Assembly (NCBI RefSeq): GCF_000801105.2 | Contig: NC_079517.1 | Span: forward strand, 18,981,579 to 19,045,578 | DNA: 64,000 nt | From: Raphanus sativus | Taxonomy: Eukaryota > Streptophyta > Magnoliopsida > Brassicales > Brassicaceae | Reading direction: 5' to 3' | Shown: positions 24,101 through 34,868 of the stretch, in pieces | Position numbering within the stretch: position 1 is the first letter of the stretch | How the letters are laid out: each line of letters starts with the position of its first letter | The notes under the pieces: model-generated | Databases searched by the model: none | What the model was told of the DNA's origin: nothing | What the model saw: the letters and a program-made list of their open reading frames with translations, nothing else | Program-made: the position numbers and the translations under genes

Positions 24101-24682
24101 ATGGAAGTAAGAAAGCAACACTGCAGCTGGTGGACATGGAGTGCAGTTACCTCACTGTTGATTTCTTCAGGAAGCTTCCCCAAGATGCTGAGAAGGGTGG
24201 TAACCCTACGCACTCCATTTTCGACCGTTACAACGATTCCTATCTCAGACGAATCGGTAAGTCAAAAGCATATCCTTTTATATGTTACGGTATCTTTATA
24301 TTTTCTACCTCACACAACTGGCAACAGGATCGAATGTTCTGTCTTACGTGAACATGGTCTGTGCTGGACTGCGGAATTCAATCCCCAAGTCCATCGTCTA
24401 CTGTCAAGTCCGAGAAGCCAAACGTAGCCTCCTCGACCATTTCTTTGCGGAGCTCGGTACCATGGACGTAAGTTCTCTCACCTGTCTTTAAGTGAAACTC
24501 CTAACATATTGCTAAAACTAATGACTGAAACGGTGAATTCCATATACCAACAGATGAAGAGGCTATCGTCGCTTTTGAACGAAGATCCAGCAATCATGGA
24601 GAGACGAAGCGCCATATCTAAGAGGCTGGAGTTGTACCGAGCTGCTCAATCGGAGATCGACGCAGTCGCTTGGTCCAAGTGA
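21185..24682 (+). CDS. DRP1A: Dynamin-related GTPase DRP1A, 16 exons, 610 aa
   Basis: Exons: 21185-21313, 21599-21662, 21768-21875, 21960-22061, 22144-22194, 22341-22402, 22499-22589, 22676-22740, 22877-23071, 23180-23299, 23373-23443, 23544-23769, 23881-23931, 24028-24256, 24328-24467 and 24554-24682. All junctions are GT-AG and the frame stays open for 1833 bases. Motifs include the P-loop GGQSSGKSS (residues 41-49), DLPG (142-145) and TKID (211-214). A middle/stalk region and a GTPase effector domain follow. There is no PH or proline-rich domain, as in the plant DRP1 group. The protein pinches membranes at the cell plate and in clathrin-mediated endocytosis. The sequence matches At5g42080 almost throughout by memory. 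It looks intact. Confidence 0.97.
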
Positions 24683-25131
24683 AACGAGCATCATCATCAC
24701 ATGCCGACTGTTTTGCTGGGTCCAGACCCGGAAGAGACATTTAGGTTGTTCTTCCCTGCAAGACGATATCATACCATGTCGTTTTATTATTACATCACAA
24801 CGTTTGTTTTACTTCCTCTTTTGTTGTGTTCGATTTTGTCCATCACTCAATATGCCTGATTTGTTATGTAGAGGAGATATTCAATCTCTTAGTGTGATTA
24901 AAGTTCTTATATTATTTACCTGAAATTCTTTTTTTTTTCTTTTCTATGGTGTAAAAACTGCTGCTTCAACAATCTCTAGACTAAACCGGACCAGACCCAA
25001 ATAACCGAGAAAATGATTTGGTTAGTTTTCGATAGCAATGCGTTTTGCTGCCGTTTCAATCAATAGTTTGTGGCCATTCATCATCATTTCAGACTCTCTC
25101 TCTCTGCATTCTTCAGCTCACAGAGAGAAAG
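24683..25131 (+). other. DRP1A 3' region and upstream region of the next gene
   Basis: This short spacer separates two same-strand genes. A CT-repeat leader (25094-25106) precedes the next ATG. Nothing else is recognised. Confidence 0.5.
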
Positions 25132-25741
25132 ATGGCGAGTTCCATTTCTTCGATCTCAACAAGTTTTAGTTTCATCCCCAACAACAAAGGTAGTCACAAA
25201 CCAAACCCATGGCTCTATCAACCATCGCTAAGCTCGAACAGTCTCATATTCTATTCAAAGCATCATCCTCATCGTCGTCCACTATCTTCGTCCCAGATTC
25301 CCGTCGTAGAAACTGATGAGGACGACGACAAAGAAGGCCTTACTTTCAGGTATCTTTCCATTTCTTAGCTTTCCCATCTAAAATCCAATTGTCTAAATAA
25401 TCGAATCCTATGTTAACTGCGGTCTGATGTTTAGCCAAAGATGAGTAATCAATTGCTAAGCATCTTCTGGTCTCTAGCTGCAGACACTAAAACTAACTGA
25501 ATGTGTTGAACTCAGTGGTTGCAGAGGATGCGGAAAAGAGGTGAAAGAGAATGGTTGCAACGGCGACGGCCGGATTCAAGGAGGCATTGCCACTGTCCCT
25601 GGCTTCGGTTGGTGGCCCATTAAGGCTTACCGGCCTTGTCCAGGCTTTGTCGAGGCCGGAGGTAGATACCGCCGCATAGGGCAGAGCATGGATGAGGTTG
25701 CCTTTGGTCGTGGTGACTCTAAATCCTCCACCGATTCCTAG
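25132..25741 (+). CDS. Small predicted plastid protein of unknown function, 147 aa
   Basis: Exons 25132-25349 and 25516-25741 (GT-AG intron, 444 coding bases) form the gene. The first ~55 residues are rich in Ser and poor in acidic residues, as in a chloroplast transit peptide. An acidic patch (TDEDDDKE) follows. Exon 2 opens with a Cys cluster (SGCRGCGKE...NGC). It then has a Gly/Trp/Pro-rich core 'GFGWWPIKAYRPCPGFVEAG' and ends 'VAFGRGDSKSSTDS'. By position and sequence it matches At5g42070. The CxxC pair could bind metal or form a disulfide, but that is inference. No enzyme signature is present. Confidence 0.82.
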
Positions 25742-26960
25742 CTAAGTCTAAGGTAAAAATGCAAACATATACCAGTTTTTAATTGGAGTATTGAAACATA
25801 TTCAGATTTTCAATTTAGAGTAAGTCTGTTTTAACACTACAAAGTAAATGTTTAAATAGAATTTTGCACAAAAGTTGTTTAAATAGTTGTTTGAGACAGT
25901 CTTGCAGAACAATGATCTCTTGCGTTGCTTCTATCTTGGATTGTTTTTCTTTTGCAGCCCCAAAAATTTTGAGTTAAAAGTCGCAGCAAGTTCAACAAGT
26001 GAAATAGTCAAAAATTAAGTGCAAACCAAGAAAAAGACCTTTTACTTTTCTCATTTGTGTAATCCAAGAAAGACTTTTCAATTCAAAGACTTCCCTACAC
26101 CTAGAAATGTTGATGATTTGTGGATTGCGTTATATTATGTAAAGCTAAAAGATCCAAGCCCATACTAAAAAAGTTTAGCCCATGGCGCACAAAACACACA
26201 CACGTGCATGCACGGTTCGTAGCATTCCACGCGTTAAAGGCAAGTGTGAACGAACATTGAGACAAAACACAAAGCACCATACACATGGTTCGAAAGTCTT
26301 CCTGCCGGACAACCAACGTTATCTAATCTATCCACGTTGCCTTTTCTTTCTTTCTTTTTTATGATGCTCCTGACATTTTCTCCCTAATTGGTTGTCAGGT
26401 CAGAATCTCGCACAAAAGAACAAAAAGTTATTGCCGACCGACGAGAAAAATAAACAATTGTATCTCTCTCGATGCTCATGTCACATTTTTCTTAATATTA
26501 CCATTTTTCATAACGCGTTTTCCTTTCTCTAGACTGGTAACTTGTCAATTTGCTGTTTCAACTAATCTTTCTCACATTTTGTGTTTCTGTTTTGTCTCAT
26601 AAAAGTTGGATTCAATTGATAACAGAGAGTATACAAAATGTAGCAAGAACAACCAAATTAATTCATCTATTTGGAACAGTATTGCCCAAAATGCAAATAG
26701 CCATGAATATTACAAAAGAAAAGCAAAGATAGTAAAAAAATACATAAATGTATAAGTTCATTCTCATTTATGCCAGTTTTGGGTGTAACACATGAAACTT
26801 TATTTACTTTACACAAACACAAGTGAAAGACATGATTTGTTTTTTGTTCATCTCACCCACGCAAATATAGCCCCATCTCATATCTAATTTAACACATCCT
26901 CTCTTGTAAAAATACTATAGAAAATAAAACCGAAAAGTGTATAAACCAGTATCATTTTCT
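25742..26960. other. Intergenic, nothing recognised
   Basis: The DNA is AT-rich with only short chance reading frames. In Arabidopsis a DEK-type gene (At5g42060) lies near here; no trace of it is visible. Confidence 0.45.
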
Positions 26961-26961
26961 T

Positions 26962-29282
26962 GAGACAATTAGAGTTTTTAACATAAATGGTCACTTTCCT
27001 ACTTTTTATTACACTGAAGATCACATTATGCTACCAACACACTTTTTAGTGGTTGAAGACTCATTTCTCCCTAGAAAAGTATAACCATAGATGGATATTT
27101 AGGTAAAATGATATTTCTTTCTGGTTAGACTGGTTAGATATATTAAATTGATATTTATTTCTGGTTAGCTTGATTAAAATAAAAAACATTAAACTTCTTC
27201 TACCCCGTTGGTTTCTTCTCTACACGCCGCCGTGATTACCCTGGTCGGATTCTCTTTGCGGCATCATCACCTGAACACAAGCAAACCCAGATTCAAGCTT
27301 CTCTTACAGCATCTCTTACTTCTTCGCCGCAGCTCTTCCATGTCCACCTCGGTATGTGCTTTGCAATTTGTCTCGTCGCCGAGACGATTGATGTAAAGAA
27401 AGACTTGAAATTTTGTACCTTGTAAGTTTATATCACAATCTGTGTGATTTCATATAGTTGTAGGTTTAATCCCAAAAGTATTATAGTTTTACAAGTAGAT
27501 TTAGATTGATGTAAAGAAATCCGGTGGATGGTTTTTTGGATTTAGGTTTTACGGCAACCGATAATCTCAAGGACATGTTGTAGTTTCAGAGGTTCTTCAT
27601 GGTTGGTATGGTTTCTGAATGGCGATAGAGCAGTGTTCTAATGACATGTTTTGGTCTCATTCCAAGCCTTGGTTTCTCCTGACTACCGCTAGTGGCGTGG
27701 TTGTGTGAGAGAAATCTGGTTCTTCCTTGTACAGAAACCCCTACCAGAAAGTTTAACATTTGCTCTTTGTATTTTACTGAGATGAATGAGGTTTTAAAGG
27801 ATTTCTCTGCCTCAGATATATCTTTGTTCTTTGCAATAAAAACATTTTTACATTCTCTGTCTCAGATAACTACAAATTAGCACGTCATACATGTTGCTTG
27901 TATTGTGTACAATATTGTACTTGTGTACACAAACATTTGTACACATGGACAAGAACGACTGTGTACAGATATGTAAAATATATGTACTTTGAATAAATGA
28001 AAGTTTTTGGTGTACATGATATCTAGATTGATATTGGTTCAAATTTTTAGAACACATGAACATGTAAAAACCATCGAAGTGTACACATACTGTATTATGT
28101 GGTGTACACATATTGTATTATCCATATGTACAGTTATATGATTATAACCAAGTGTACAGCATGTGATTGACATCCACTTGTACACTGCAAACCACAGTGG
28201 AGTTTGCATCCATGGCTTCAAACTCATCCGCTTGTACACTGCAAACAATATATTGACAGTGGTTCAAATTTGGTCTTTGCAAACACATGAATAAGACTTT
28301 TAATCATCAAGTAGTTCCCAAGTGAGAAAATCTTAACAATTCTAGAAAATCAAAACCAAATACGAACCTTTAGCAACTCATCAACTAAATAACAACAGAT
28401 GTAATAATGTAACTATCTTTTCACCAAATTCCTATCATCTAACTTTCAGAACCACACACTCATCTAAAAAGTCACAATTTTCAACATAACCAAAGAAGCA
28501 AATGCTTCTGATCCAGAAAGTGTTGTTTTTGAAAATTTCCAAAAAGACTTGTTGCTACTTTAGTACTATTTTGGTGGAGAACACGAAGAGATAAGATTCA
28601 AGTGAATCTCAACATTGTATCCTAACCCATATAAGATGCAAGTGAATAAATTTCTCTTACAAGTTTCCTCACCAACATGCTCTATCATATGTCTTCTCTG
28701 AGCTTCACCGTCTCAACTAGCACCAAGAATGAACTGGGAGCGAATCGACCCAAGACGGTTGCTATCCGACGGTGACTGTCGTATTCACAGCATGGACGAG
28801 ATTACTCTCCCCTAAATCTTCTCCTCGCATCTGTTAAAAATGCATCGGGATGGTTCACCGGAGACGACGAGATTCCCCGGTTAGCAGTGAAATTCGAAGA
28901 AATCGAAATTCTTTTATGCAATTAAGCAATCTCATACGCCAATTAAACTTTCTCAATCTGATTTTTTTTTTTTGAGCAACCTCAATCAATCTGATATCTA
29001 GAATATGAAATATGAGAGGAAAGAGAGGTAGAAGAGAAACGTTTTTGGTTGAAAAGGACGAAAGGTTTTAATGGTAGAAAAAGATTTAATGAATATTTGA
29101 AAAAAAATGTGTTTTTCAGAGAATAATCTCTGTTGAATTTAAACCGTTGGATCTAAAATCAACTAGAAACAAACCAAGTTTGTGAATGCAAGTGGACTTG
29201 CTTAGAATAAGTGTGCTAAGAGAACAAAGTGACCTACAATGTAATAAATAAACTGAAAAGTGACCTGCACTGTAAATGTTTC
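26962..29282. mobile_element. Possible VANDAL-like Mutator element, non-autonomous
   Basis: The left end (gagacaattagag...aaatGGTCACTTT...TTTATTACACTG) and the right end read in reverse (gaaacatttacag...caGGTCACTTTtc...TTTATTACATTG) share GGTCACTTT and TTATTACAyTG blocks in the same order, like weak, long Mutator-type ends. No 9-bp target duplication was found at these limits, so the boundaries are approximate. GC-richer islands at 27190-27400 and 28690-28870 could be captured gene pieces. No transposase domain is recognised. Confidence 0.4.
27890..28250. repeat. Cluster of TGTAC/GTACA motifs inside the VANDAL-like region
   Basis: About a dozen TGTAC-centred sites (mostly tGTACAc or tGTACAt) occur in ~360 bases. 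Two are exact copies of cTTGTACACTGCAAAC, at about 28169 and 28230. The density is far above chance for AT-rich DNA. The spacing is irregular, unlike a simple satellite. The role is unknown; see findings. Confidence 0.75.
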
Positions 29283-29407
29283 ATTACTAATAATATACGT
29301 AGGATGATGATATGTAAATATCTCTTTATGGATATGGTAAAAGTGAACTTTTAGTCTGTGTCTTCGTATTGTTGTTTTTTGTTGTCTTTAATCCCAAGGA
29401 AACGAAT

Positions 29408-30412
29408 TCAAGGGTTTTGCTCATCAAAAATGTCCAAAAGAGAAAGAACCTCAGGGACGGTGAGTTCGAGGCGGAACTTAGGGCCATCGTAGTGGTGGAG
29501 AATAGGACGGAAAGAATCTTCTTCCAGAGGCAAACAAACTTTCCTGGTGATGGCCCTGACCTGAGCAGGGAACCGAGACTCGCCAGGACATTTCTTGTCT
29601 TCGAAAGCGTTGAGCTCAATGTTAGTCCCACCGAAGCTAGCGGCCTGGTAAACACCGTGGAGCTGGTGAGTGGAGTAGTTGTAGAGGAAGAGAGGAAGAC
29701 CGGGAGTGATGGCTCTGACCGAGTCCCTGTACCTCGGAGGCAAACCGAAAAGCTGGCGCTTCAGATTCTCCTCCATGGTGTCGTTGTTGCACACGAAGAT
29801 GTAACCACCGATGGTCTCGTTCCTCGGAAGTGCCTCCGCGGGAGGAAGAGTCTTAAACCTCTTGTCGTTGGTGTTCTTGTCATCTTCCTTATTGTTATTC
29901 TTCTGATTCTTCCTGTTCTTCTTCCCTACTCCTTTCTGGGGGATCTGATGATGATGATGATCTTGATCGATGAGCATCCCCTTGTTGTTCTTGAAATTGA
30001 AGCCATAGCTCTTGGGCTGGGAGGAGTAGATGCCCTTGTTGAAATCGCCGTTGTTGACGTCCGAGTTGTTGAATTTCCAGGGGTTGTCGTCGGTGTGGTT
30101 GAAATTGACGTTTGTGGATGTTGTTGATTTTGAGCCGATGGGTCCGAAACCGTTGGAGCTAGACTTCCAGGTGTTCCAGCTCGCAGCGTTCTTGTTGTTG
30201 TTGTTGTTGTCGGAAGAAGCCTTGTTGTTGTGATATTCGATAGGGCTTTTGTTGGTGGAGGCGGCTGCGATGTCCAAGTTTCTGCGGTCGTCGGTGCGTT
30301 TGTTGGTGGTGCTCCAGATGGAGTCGTTTAAGGAAAGATTGTGCGGCGTCTGGAGGACTCTCAATTGATCGCTGAACTGCCAAAACGTTTGCTGGTTATT
30401 GTTATTATCCAT
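29408..30412 (-). CDS. NRP1: DCD-domain, asparagine-rich protein (NRP type), 334 aa
   Basis: A single uninterrupted frame begins MDNNNNQQTFWQFSDQLRVL. Residues 1-185 are low-complexity and rich in Asn, Ser and Lys, with a basic KKNRKNQKNNNK patch that could be a nuclear signal. Residues ~200-330 form the Development-and-Cell-Death domain, with GGYIFVCNN, LFGLPPRYRDSVRAI, PLFLYNYSTHQLHGVYQA, FPAQVRAI and 'ILHHYDGPKFRLELTVPEV' in the expected order. It matches At5g42050. Members of this family in soybean and Arabidopsis transmit ER- and osmotic-stress signals to programmed cell death. The strand is opposite to most neighbours. It appears intact. Confidence 0.95.
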   Translation of the reverse strand: MDNNNNQQTFWQFSDQLRVLQTPHNLSLNDSIWSTTNKRTDDRRNLDIAAASTNKSPIEYHNNKASSDNNNNNKNAASWNTWKSSSNGFGPIGSKSTTSTNVNFNHTDDNPWKFNNSDVNNGDFNKGIYSSQPKSYGFNFKNNKGMLIDQDHHHHQIPQKGVGKKNRKNQKNNNKEDDKNTNDKRFKTLPPAEALPRNETIGGYIFVCNNDTMEENLKRQLFGLPPRYRDSVRAITPGLPLFLYNYSTHQLHGVYQAASFGGTNIELNAFEDKKCPGESRFPAQVRAITRKVCLPLEEDSFRPILHHYDGPKFRLELTVPEVLSLLDIFDEQNP

Positions 30413-31671
30413 CTTCTTTTTTCTTTCTTTTAAATAAGTGACTTTATGGTTTTTCTACGATGATCTCTCGATATTACAGATGGATTTGTGAATGAAATTG
30501 TTGAGATTTAGGAGGCTTGTTAAAGTAGACAAGTTTTGGTGAGCAAATAAGTAACAAAAAAGTGTTTGGTGTGTTGAAAAGTTGTAATGTTTTCATTGGA
30601 GCGAGGGAGTGTATCATCTTATTTATATTCATCTTTCAAGATAAGAAATTTCCTGGAAAGTGACAACCCCCATTTAATTAAAAAAAGAATTTCTCCCAAA
30701 GGTTGCGTGTGAATCTGACAAAGTAGGTTAGAAAAAAAAAGTAAAAATATTAAAATCAATACTTAGTTGGTTTTAGGAAACAAAAACCTGTCTCAGTTGA
30801 AAACATAAATCCCCAAAATTGGTTTTTAAAAATAAATTTGAGGGAGTGAGTGAGTGCAAAGGCGGCAGCTAGCAGATAGATAGACCGGTCTAGAAGAATA
30901 AGAACTATTTTGAAAATTATGCAGTGAGAGAAAGAAGAAAATCCTAAAAATACTGTATACTTATATTTTCTTCTTTTATTAATTAATTTGTAAACTTTCT
31001 ATAAATCTGTCTTAGAGGCTAAGGTTTCGTTGACCAGACCAGATTTTCTTTATTAAAAAAAGTCCCACAAAAACGCGTTGACGAACAAGAGAGAGAGAGC
31101 TATATGTCTAGGGATATTAAAATGTAAAACCCACCCCATTTAAACCCATTCCATTTAATACCCACCCTATTTAGAACTAATATCATTTATATCATTTACA
31201 TCCTTTTAAAAAATAGGTCTATTAAAAGTACATATTTAAAACCCGTGAAATTTACATGTACCTATTTAAATCCCTATAGACCAATTTAAACTACTCTTTC
31301 ATAATACATGATGTTTTATAAAGTTTTTGTTATTTCAAAATAGATGATGTTTTGATTTTAATGTTATTTATAATTTTACTGGAAACTGTGTAACCAATTA
31401 AATATTGTAGTTATTTTTGTAATTGGTTGAATAAGTTTTAAATTATATTTTTAAAACTACTTTTTATAAAAAGACAAATTTCTTAATCTTTATACAATGA
31501 GTCAAAACATCATGTATTATGAAACATATGAAATATTATTGATTTAATTTTTAATTGTTTTAATTTTATACTCTCTTAACAGAAATTAAATGAAAAAAAT
31601 AAAAAAAAATTAACTGATTTTCATTATATAAACGCAAATCAAATGGTCCCAGTAAAACTATAAAATCATGT
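30413..31671. other. Promoter side of the DCD gene and AT-rich intergenic DNA
   Basis: The minus-strand leader and promoter of the DCD gene lie at 30413-30700. Beyond ~31115, repeats of 'acccattt/cccaccccattta' begin. They may mark the left end of the element that holds the minisatellite at 31.7-32.5 kb, since a similar block in reverse lies at about 32930-32960. Confidence 0.4.
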
Positions 31672-32490
31672 ATTCCTGTCAAAACCGACTTTTCCGCCAA
31701 AACAGTAAAAACAAGTTTTCCTGCCAAAACAGTAACTCGAGTTTCCTGCCAAAACCGTAAAACCAATTTTTCCCGCCAAAACCGTAAAATCGAATTTCTC
31801 GCTAAAACCGCAAAACTAAGTTTTTCCGCCAAAACAGCAAAACCGAGTTTTCCTGCCCAAACCGCAAAACCAAGTTTTCCCGCTAAAACCGTAAAACCTC
31901 GCCAAAACCGTAAACCCAAGTTTTCCTACCAAAACCGTAAAATCGAGTTTTCCCGTCAAAACCGTAAAATCGAAATTTTCGGTCAAAACCGCAAAACTAA
32001 GTTTTTCCGCCAAAACCGTAGAATCGAATTCCGACCAAACAGCAAAACCAAGTTTTCCCGCAAAAACCGTAAAATCTGTATTCCCGTAGCCGCAAAACCA
32101 TAGAAAAACTAGTTTTCCCGCCAAAACTGTAAAACCGAGTTTTCCGCCAAAACCGGAAAACCAAGCTTTTCCGCCAAAACCGTAAAATCAAATTTTCCCG
32201 CCAAAACTGCAAATTCGAGTTTTCCAGCCAAACCCGTAGAACCGAGTTTTCCCGCCAAAACCGTAAATCGTATTTTCCCATCAAAATTGCAAAATCAAGT
32301 TTTCTCGCCCAAACCGCAAAACCAAGTTTTTCCGTCAAAACCGTAAAACCGAGTTTTCCCGCCAAAAGCGTAAAATCGAGTTTTCCCATCAAAACCGAGT
32401 TTTCCCGCTAAAACCGTAAAACCGAATTTTTCCACCAAAACCGTAAAATCGAGTTTTTCGGTCAAAACCACACAATCACATTTTTCACAA
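31672..32490. repeat. Minisatellite, about 30 units of ~27 bp, carrying E2F-type sites
   Basis: The unit consensus is about TTTTCCCGCCAAAACCGTAAAA-CCGAG with degenerate copies. At least five units contain exact TTTCCCGCC and about eight match TTTSSCGC, the plant E2F consensus; the others differ by one or two bases. Because the unit length is close to but not a strict multiple of 3, all minus frames give repetitive peptides such as GKLGFAVLA. These are not genes. Confidence 0.9.
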
Positions 32491-32604
32491 AAGATAATTA
32501 ATTAATTATATTAAATTAAATGAGTTAATATGGTATCATTAATTTTAGGTAGAATCTCATTTATTAAATATGTCTTAACAAAAATATTCCTTTAAAACCC
32601 ATTA

Positions 32605-32790
32605 AATTGTGAAAGCACCGTAGTCTATTTGTTAAGGTTTAAAGGCTTCTACATCCATGCCTGGGGTTCGAACTCCACACTATGCAATTTCTTACATATT
32701 TCAGGAAATCTAGGTTTAAAGTCCTCGAAAGAACGATTTATTAATGCAGATACAGAAGAAAGGCGTACAAGAGATCTTCAACATGGTACA
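32605..32790 (+). mobile_element. SINE-like tRNA-derived repeat (relic)
   Basis: A B-box match GGTTCGAACTCC (32665-32676) lies ~45 bases after an A-box-like stretch (tagtctatttgttaagg, about 32622-32638). This spacing and order fit the internal pol III promoter of plant SINEs. No clear target duplication or 3' tail was found, and the ends are estimated. Confidence 0.5.
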
Positions 32791-33296
32791 AGTAAATCTG
32801 GTCAGAAGATCTTCATAGGACGAGTTGGATGATGCAGTTAGGCGTAGATCCTCATAACACAGGTAATATTGTTGGTTGTCAAATCATCTATCTAAACTTT
32901 CTCTATCAGCGTTATAAAGAAAAACCAATTAAATTAAATGGATCTAAATGGGCATTTTTTTTGGTTTGAAAAACCTATTAAAAATCTGTGAACAAAACCT
33001 ATTTAACGTCCATATAGATCTTTTTAATTAACATTTTTAGTTTAAATCTAAGTTTTTAATAATTTTTATTTTCTATTAATATTTTTATCTTTTAATAATT
33101 TTCTATTTTTAATAATTTTTAATGCTAGTTCATATCTTGTAATAATTTATATTATTTAAGAAAAATTAAAAATATAATGTTTTTGCTAACTTTTATTCAC
33201 AGCTCACAGTTCACAGCTCACATCAGCTGCTCCTCCTTTCTCTGCTTTGCCAACCACGCCTTAAGTCAAGCAAGTTGTGAGAGACTATGTCATGAC
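32791..33296. other. AT-rich intergenic sequence
   Basis: No gene is recognised. It includes the possible right boundary (about 32930-33010) of the minisatellite-bearing element. Confidence 0.4.
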
Positions 33297-33634
33297 CGAT
33301 GTTTAAGAAAGCGCTAGGTGCTAAGTGGGCGGCGACCTAACACCTAGCGTCTAGAACGACTAAGCGGACGTCTAGATTATTAGTTAAACGGTTTAGGCGT
33401 TTATAAATTATAGCAATATATTAAATACATGTAATGTTTTATACTTAATAATAGTAAAAACTATTTTCATAAGAATATATATTACAATATATTAATTATT
33501 ATAATTTATGAATAATAAATTATATATTATTTATTATTACAATATTATAATTATCTAGCGGTTTAAAGAGTAATCGTCACGGTCCTATAACGTCTAGCGC
33601 CTAAGCACCGCCTAGACCGCTTTTTAGAACACTG
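33297..33634. mobile_element. hAT-type MITE (338 bp) with 8-bp palindromic target duplication
   Basis: The right end reads ...GACCGCTTTTTAGAACACTG. The left end begins CGATGTTTAAGAAAGCG, a decayed inverted copy of it. GTCATGAC flanks both sides (33289-33296 and 33635-33642). GC-rich sub-terminal repeats (gcgctaggtg/cctagcgt and cgtctagcgcctaagc) surround an AT-rich centre. Confidence 0.85.
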
Positions 33635-33726
33635 GTCATGACGGTAACACGTATTTAATTGCACACGGAAGCTTCTATTGGGCTATTTAAAGCCCATTAG
33701 TTTTATATGGACTCTGAGAGGGAGAG

Positions 33727-34478
33727 ATAGATCCGCAACTAACGGAGGTCTACCAGTAGCAGCAGTTCGAGTCTTCAAGAGGGGTTCAAGGCGGGGATGG
33801 ATTTCGATCCGTACCTACCCACCTGCACTAATCTCTTGTCTCACCCCAAGGTATCCGGATTCAACTATCTGTTTAATTTTCTATAACGAAAAAAATGCCA
33901 CAGTTCTATAGATCAAACCGTGAATTATATCAAGGCGAGTAGCATGGACTGGCTACACTCTGCTCAACATAGTGGTTACGGGTTTACTAGCTGGTTTAGA
34001 ACCTAACTTGAAACCAATTTTTTAATTTTAGATTTTGCTATCTTGTTGTTTCAGGTTCTTTTGACACAAGTCTTCCATTCTGTTGAGAATACACTCAATG
34101 CACCTTGGAACATTGCCTCTCTTCATATTCATCATTATGTTTTTTGTAGGGATTTTCTTATTGTTAGAAACTTTCAAGTGAGCATGCACTCTTGTTATAA
34201 GCGTTAAAACTGACAATCAAGACTCTTTCTAGAGAGAACCGTGTGCTGAGTGATATAGGCAGACCGCATCTGATCAAAGCATATGTCTACTTCATGGCCA
34301 AAACCATAAGCTAAAAAGAAAAGCACAAATTAAAAATCTTCATTGTCTCATCTCCATGACTCATCTAAATTCTTGTCTTCTGTAGAGATGAAATAGCTGG
34401 ATGCAGGATTATGATCATTTCTCACTCAGCGATGGTTGTGTTCCAGGGAAACCCAAAGAAACTGCACCGTGTAATCCC
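33727..34478 (+). pseudogene. RPN12B: Ruined RPN12b (26S proteasome lid subunit) gene
   Basis: Pieces of RPN12 occur in the right order on the plus strand. IDPQLTEV (33727-33750) has the start codon ATG changed to ATA. QQFE follows an in-frame TAG. After frameshifts come FKAG and CTNLLSHPK, ending at a GT donor at 33850. An AG acceptor at 34053-34054 leads into VLLT. EHALLL, VKTDNQDSF, NRVLS, AYVYFMAKTI, DEIAGC and YDHFSLSDGC follow, and KETAPC ends near 34475. The functional gene encodes a proteasome regulatory-particle subunit. The location between the DCD gene and ABIL4 is where At5g42040 sits, so this is the syntenic copy dying in place. It has no start codon, several frameshifts and at least two stops. 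Confidence 0.87.
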
Positions 34479-34868
34479 AGATTCTTTACCCTTCCATTTT
34501 CTCCCTTTTTGGGATAGTTTTATAAACGTTTGATTATCCCCCAGTGAATCCCATTCATTGGATTTTAGCTAATGGTTACTGTCTCTCGTGCCCTGCCATT
34601 CAATAATTTTGGGTGTTTTTTTCCGTCTGGTTATAATTCAAACTTAGATATCACTTCACATGCTCCATCTTTTAGCCCCTATCACAAAGGCAACACACCC
34701 ATTAAATGGAGTCCGTGGTTGAATTTTGATTCCTATATCTATGTAGTGTGTCCCCACTTTTTGTATGTGTGTGTATTATTTTCTGTGTTCAATCATTTTT
34801 TTTTTATATCAAGAAAGGGACAATAGATTGGAAAATTGTTGAGAAGTTGTTTTCTCTTTAATTAACAA
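34479..34868. other. Intergenic, nothing recognised
   Basis: This short AT-rich spacer lies between the RPN12b remnant and the Helitron 3' end on the minus strand. Confidence 0.5.

Noticed and set aside
26962..29282. Claiming a firm Mutator insertion here
   Set aside because: I could not find a 9-bp target duplication at the inferred ends, so it is reported only as possible.
29369..30127. 252-residue plus-strand frame
   Set aside because: It is the antisense shadow of the well-supported DCD gene.
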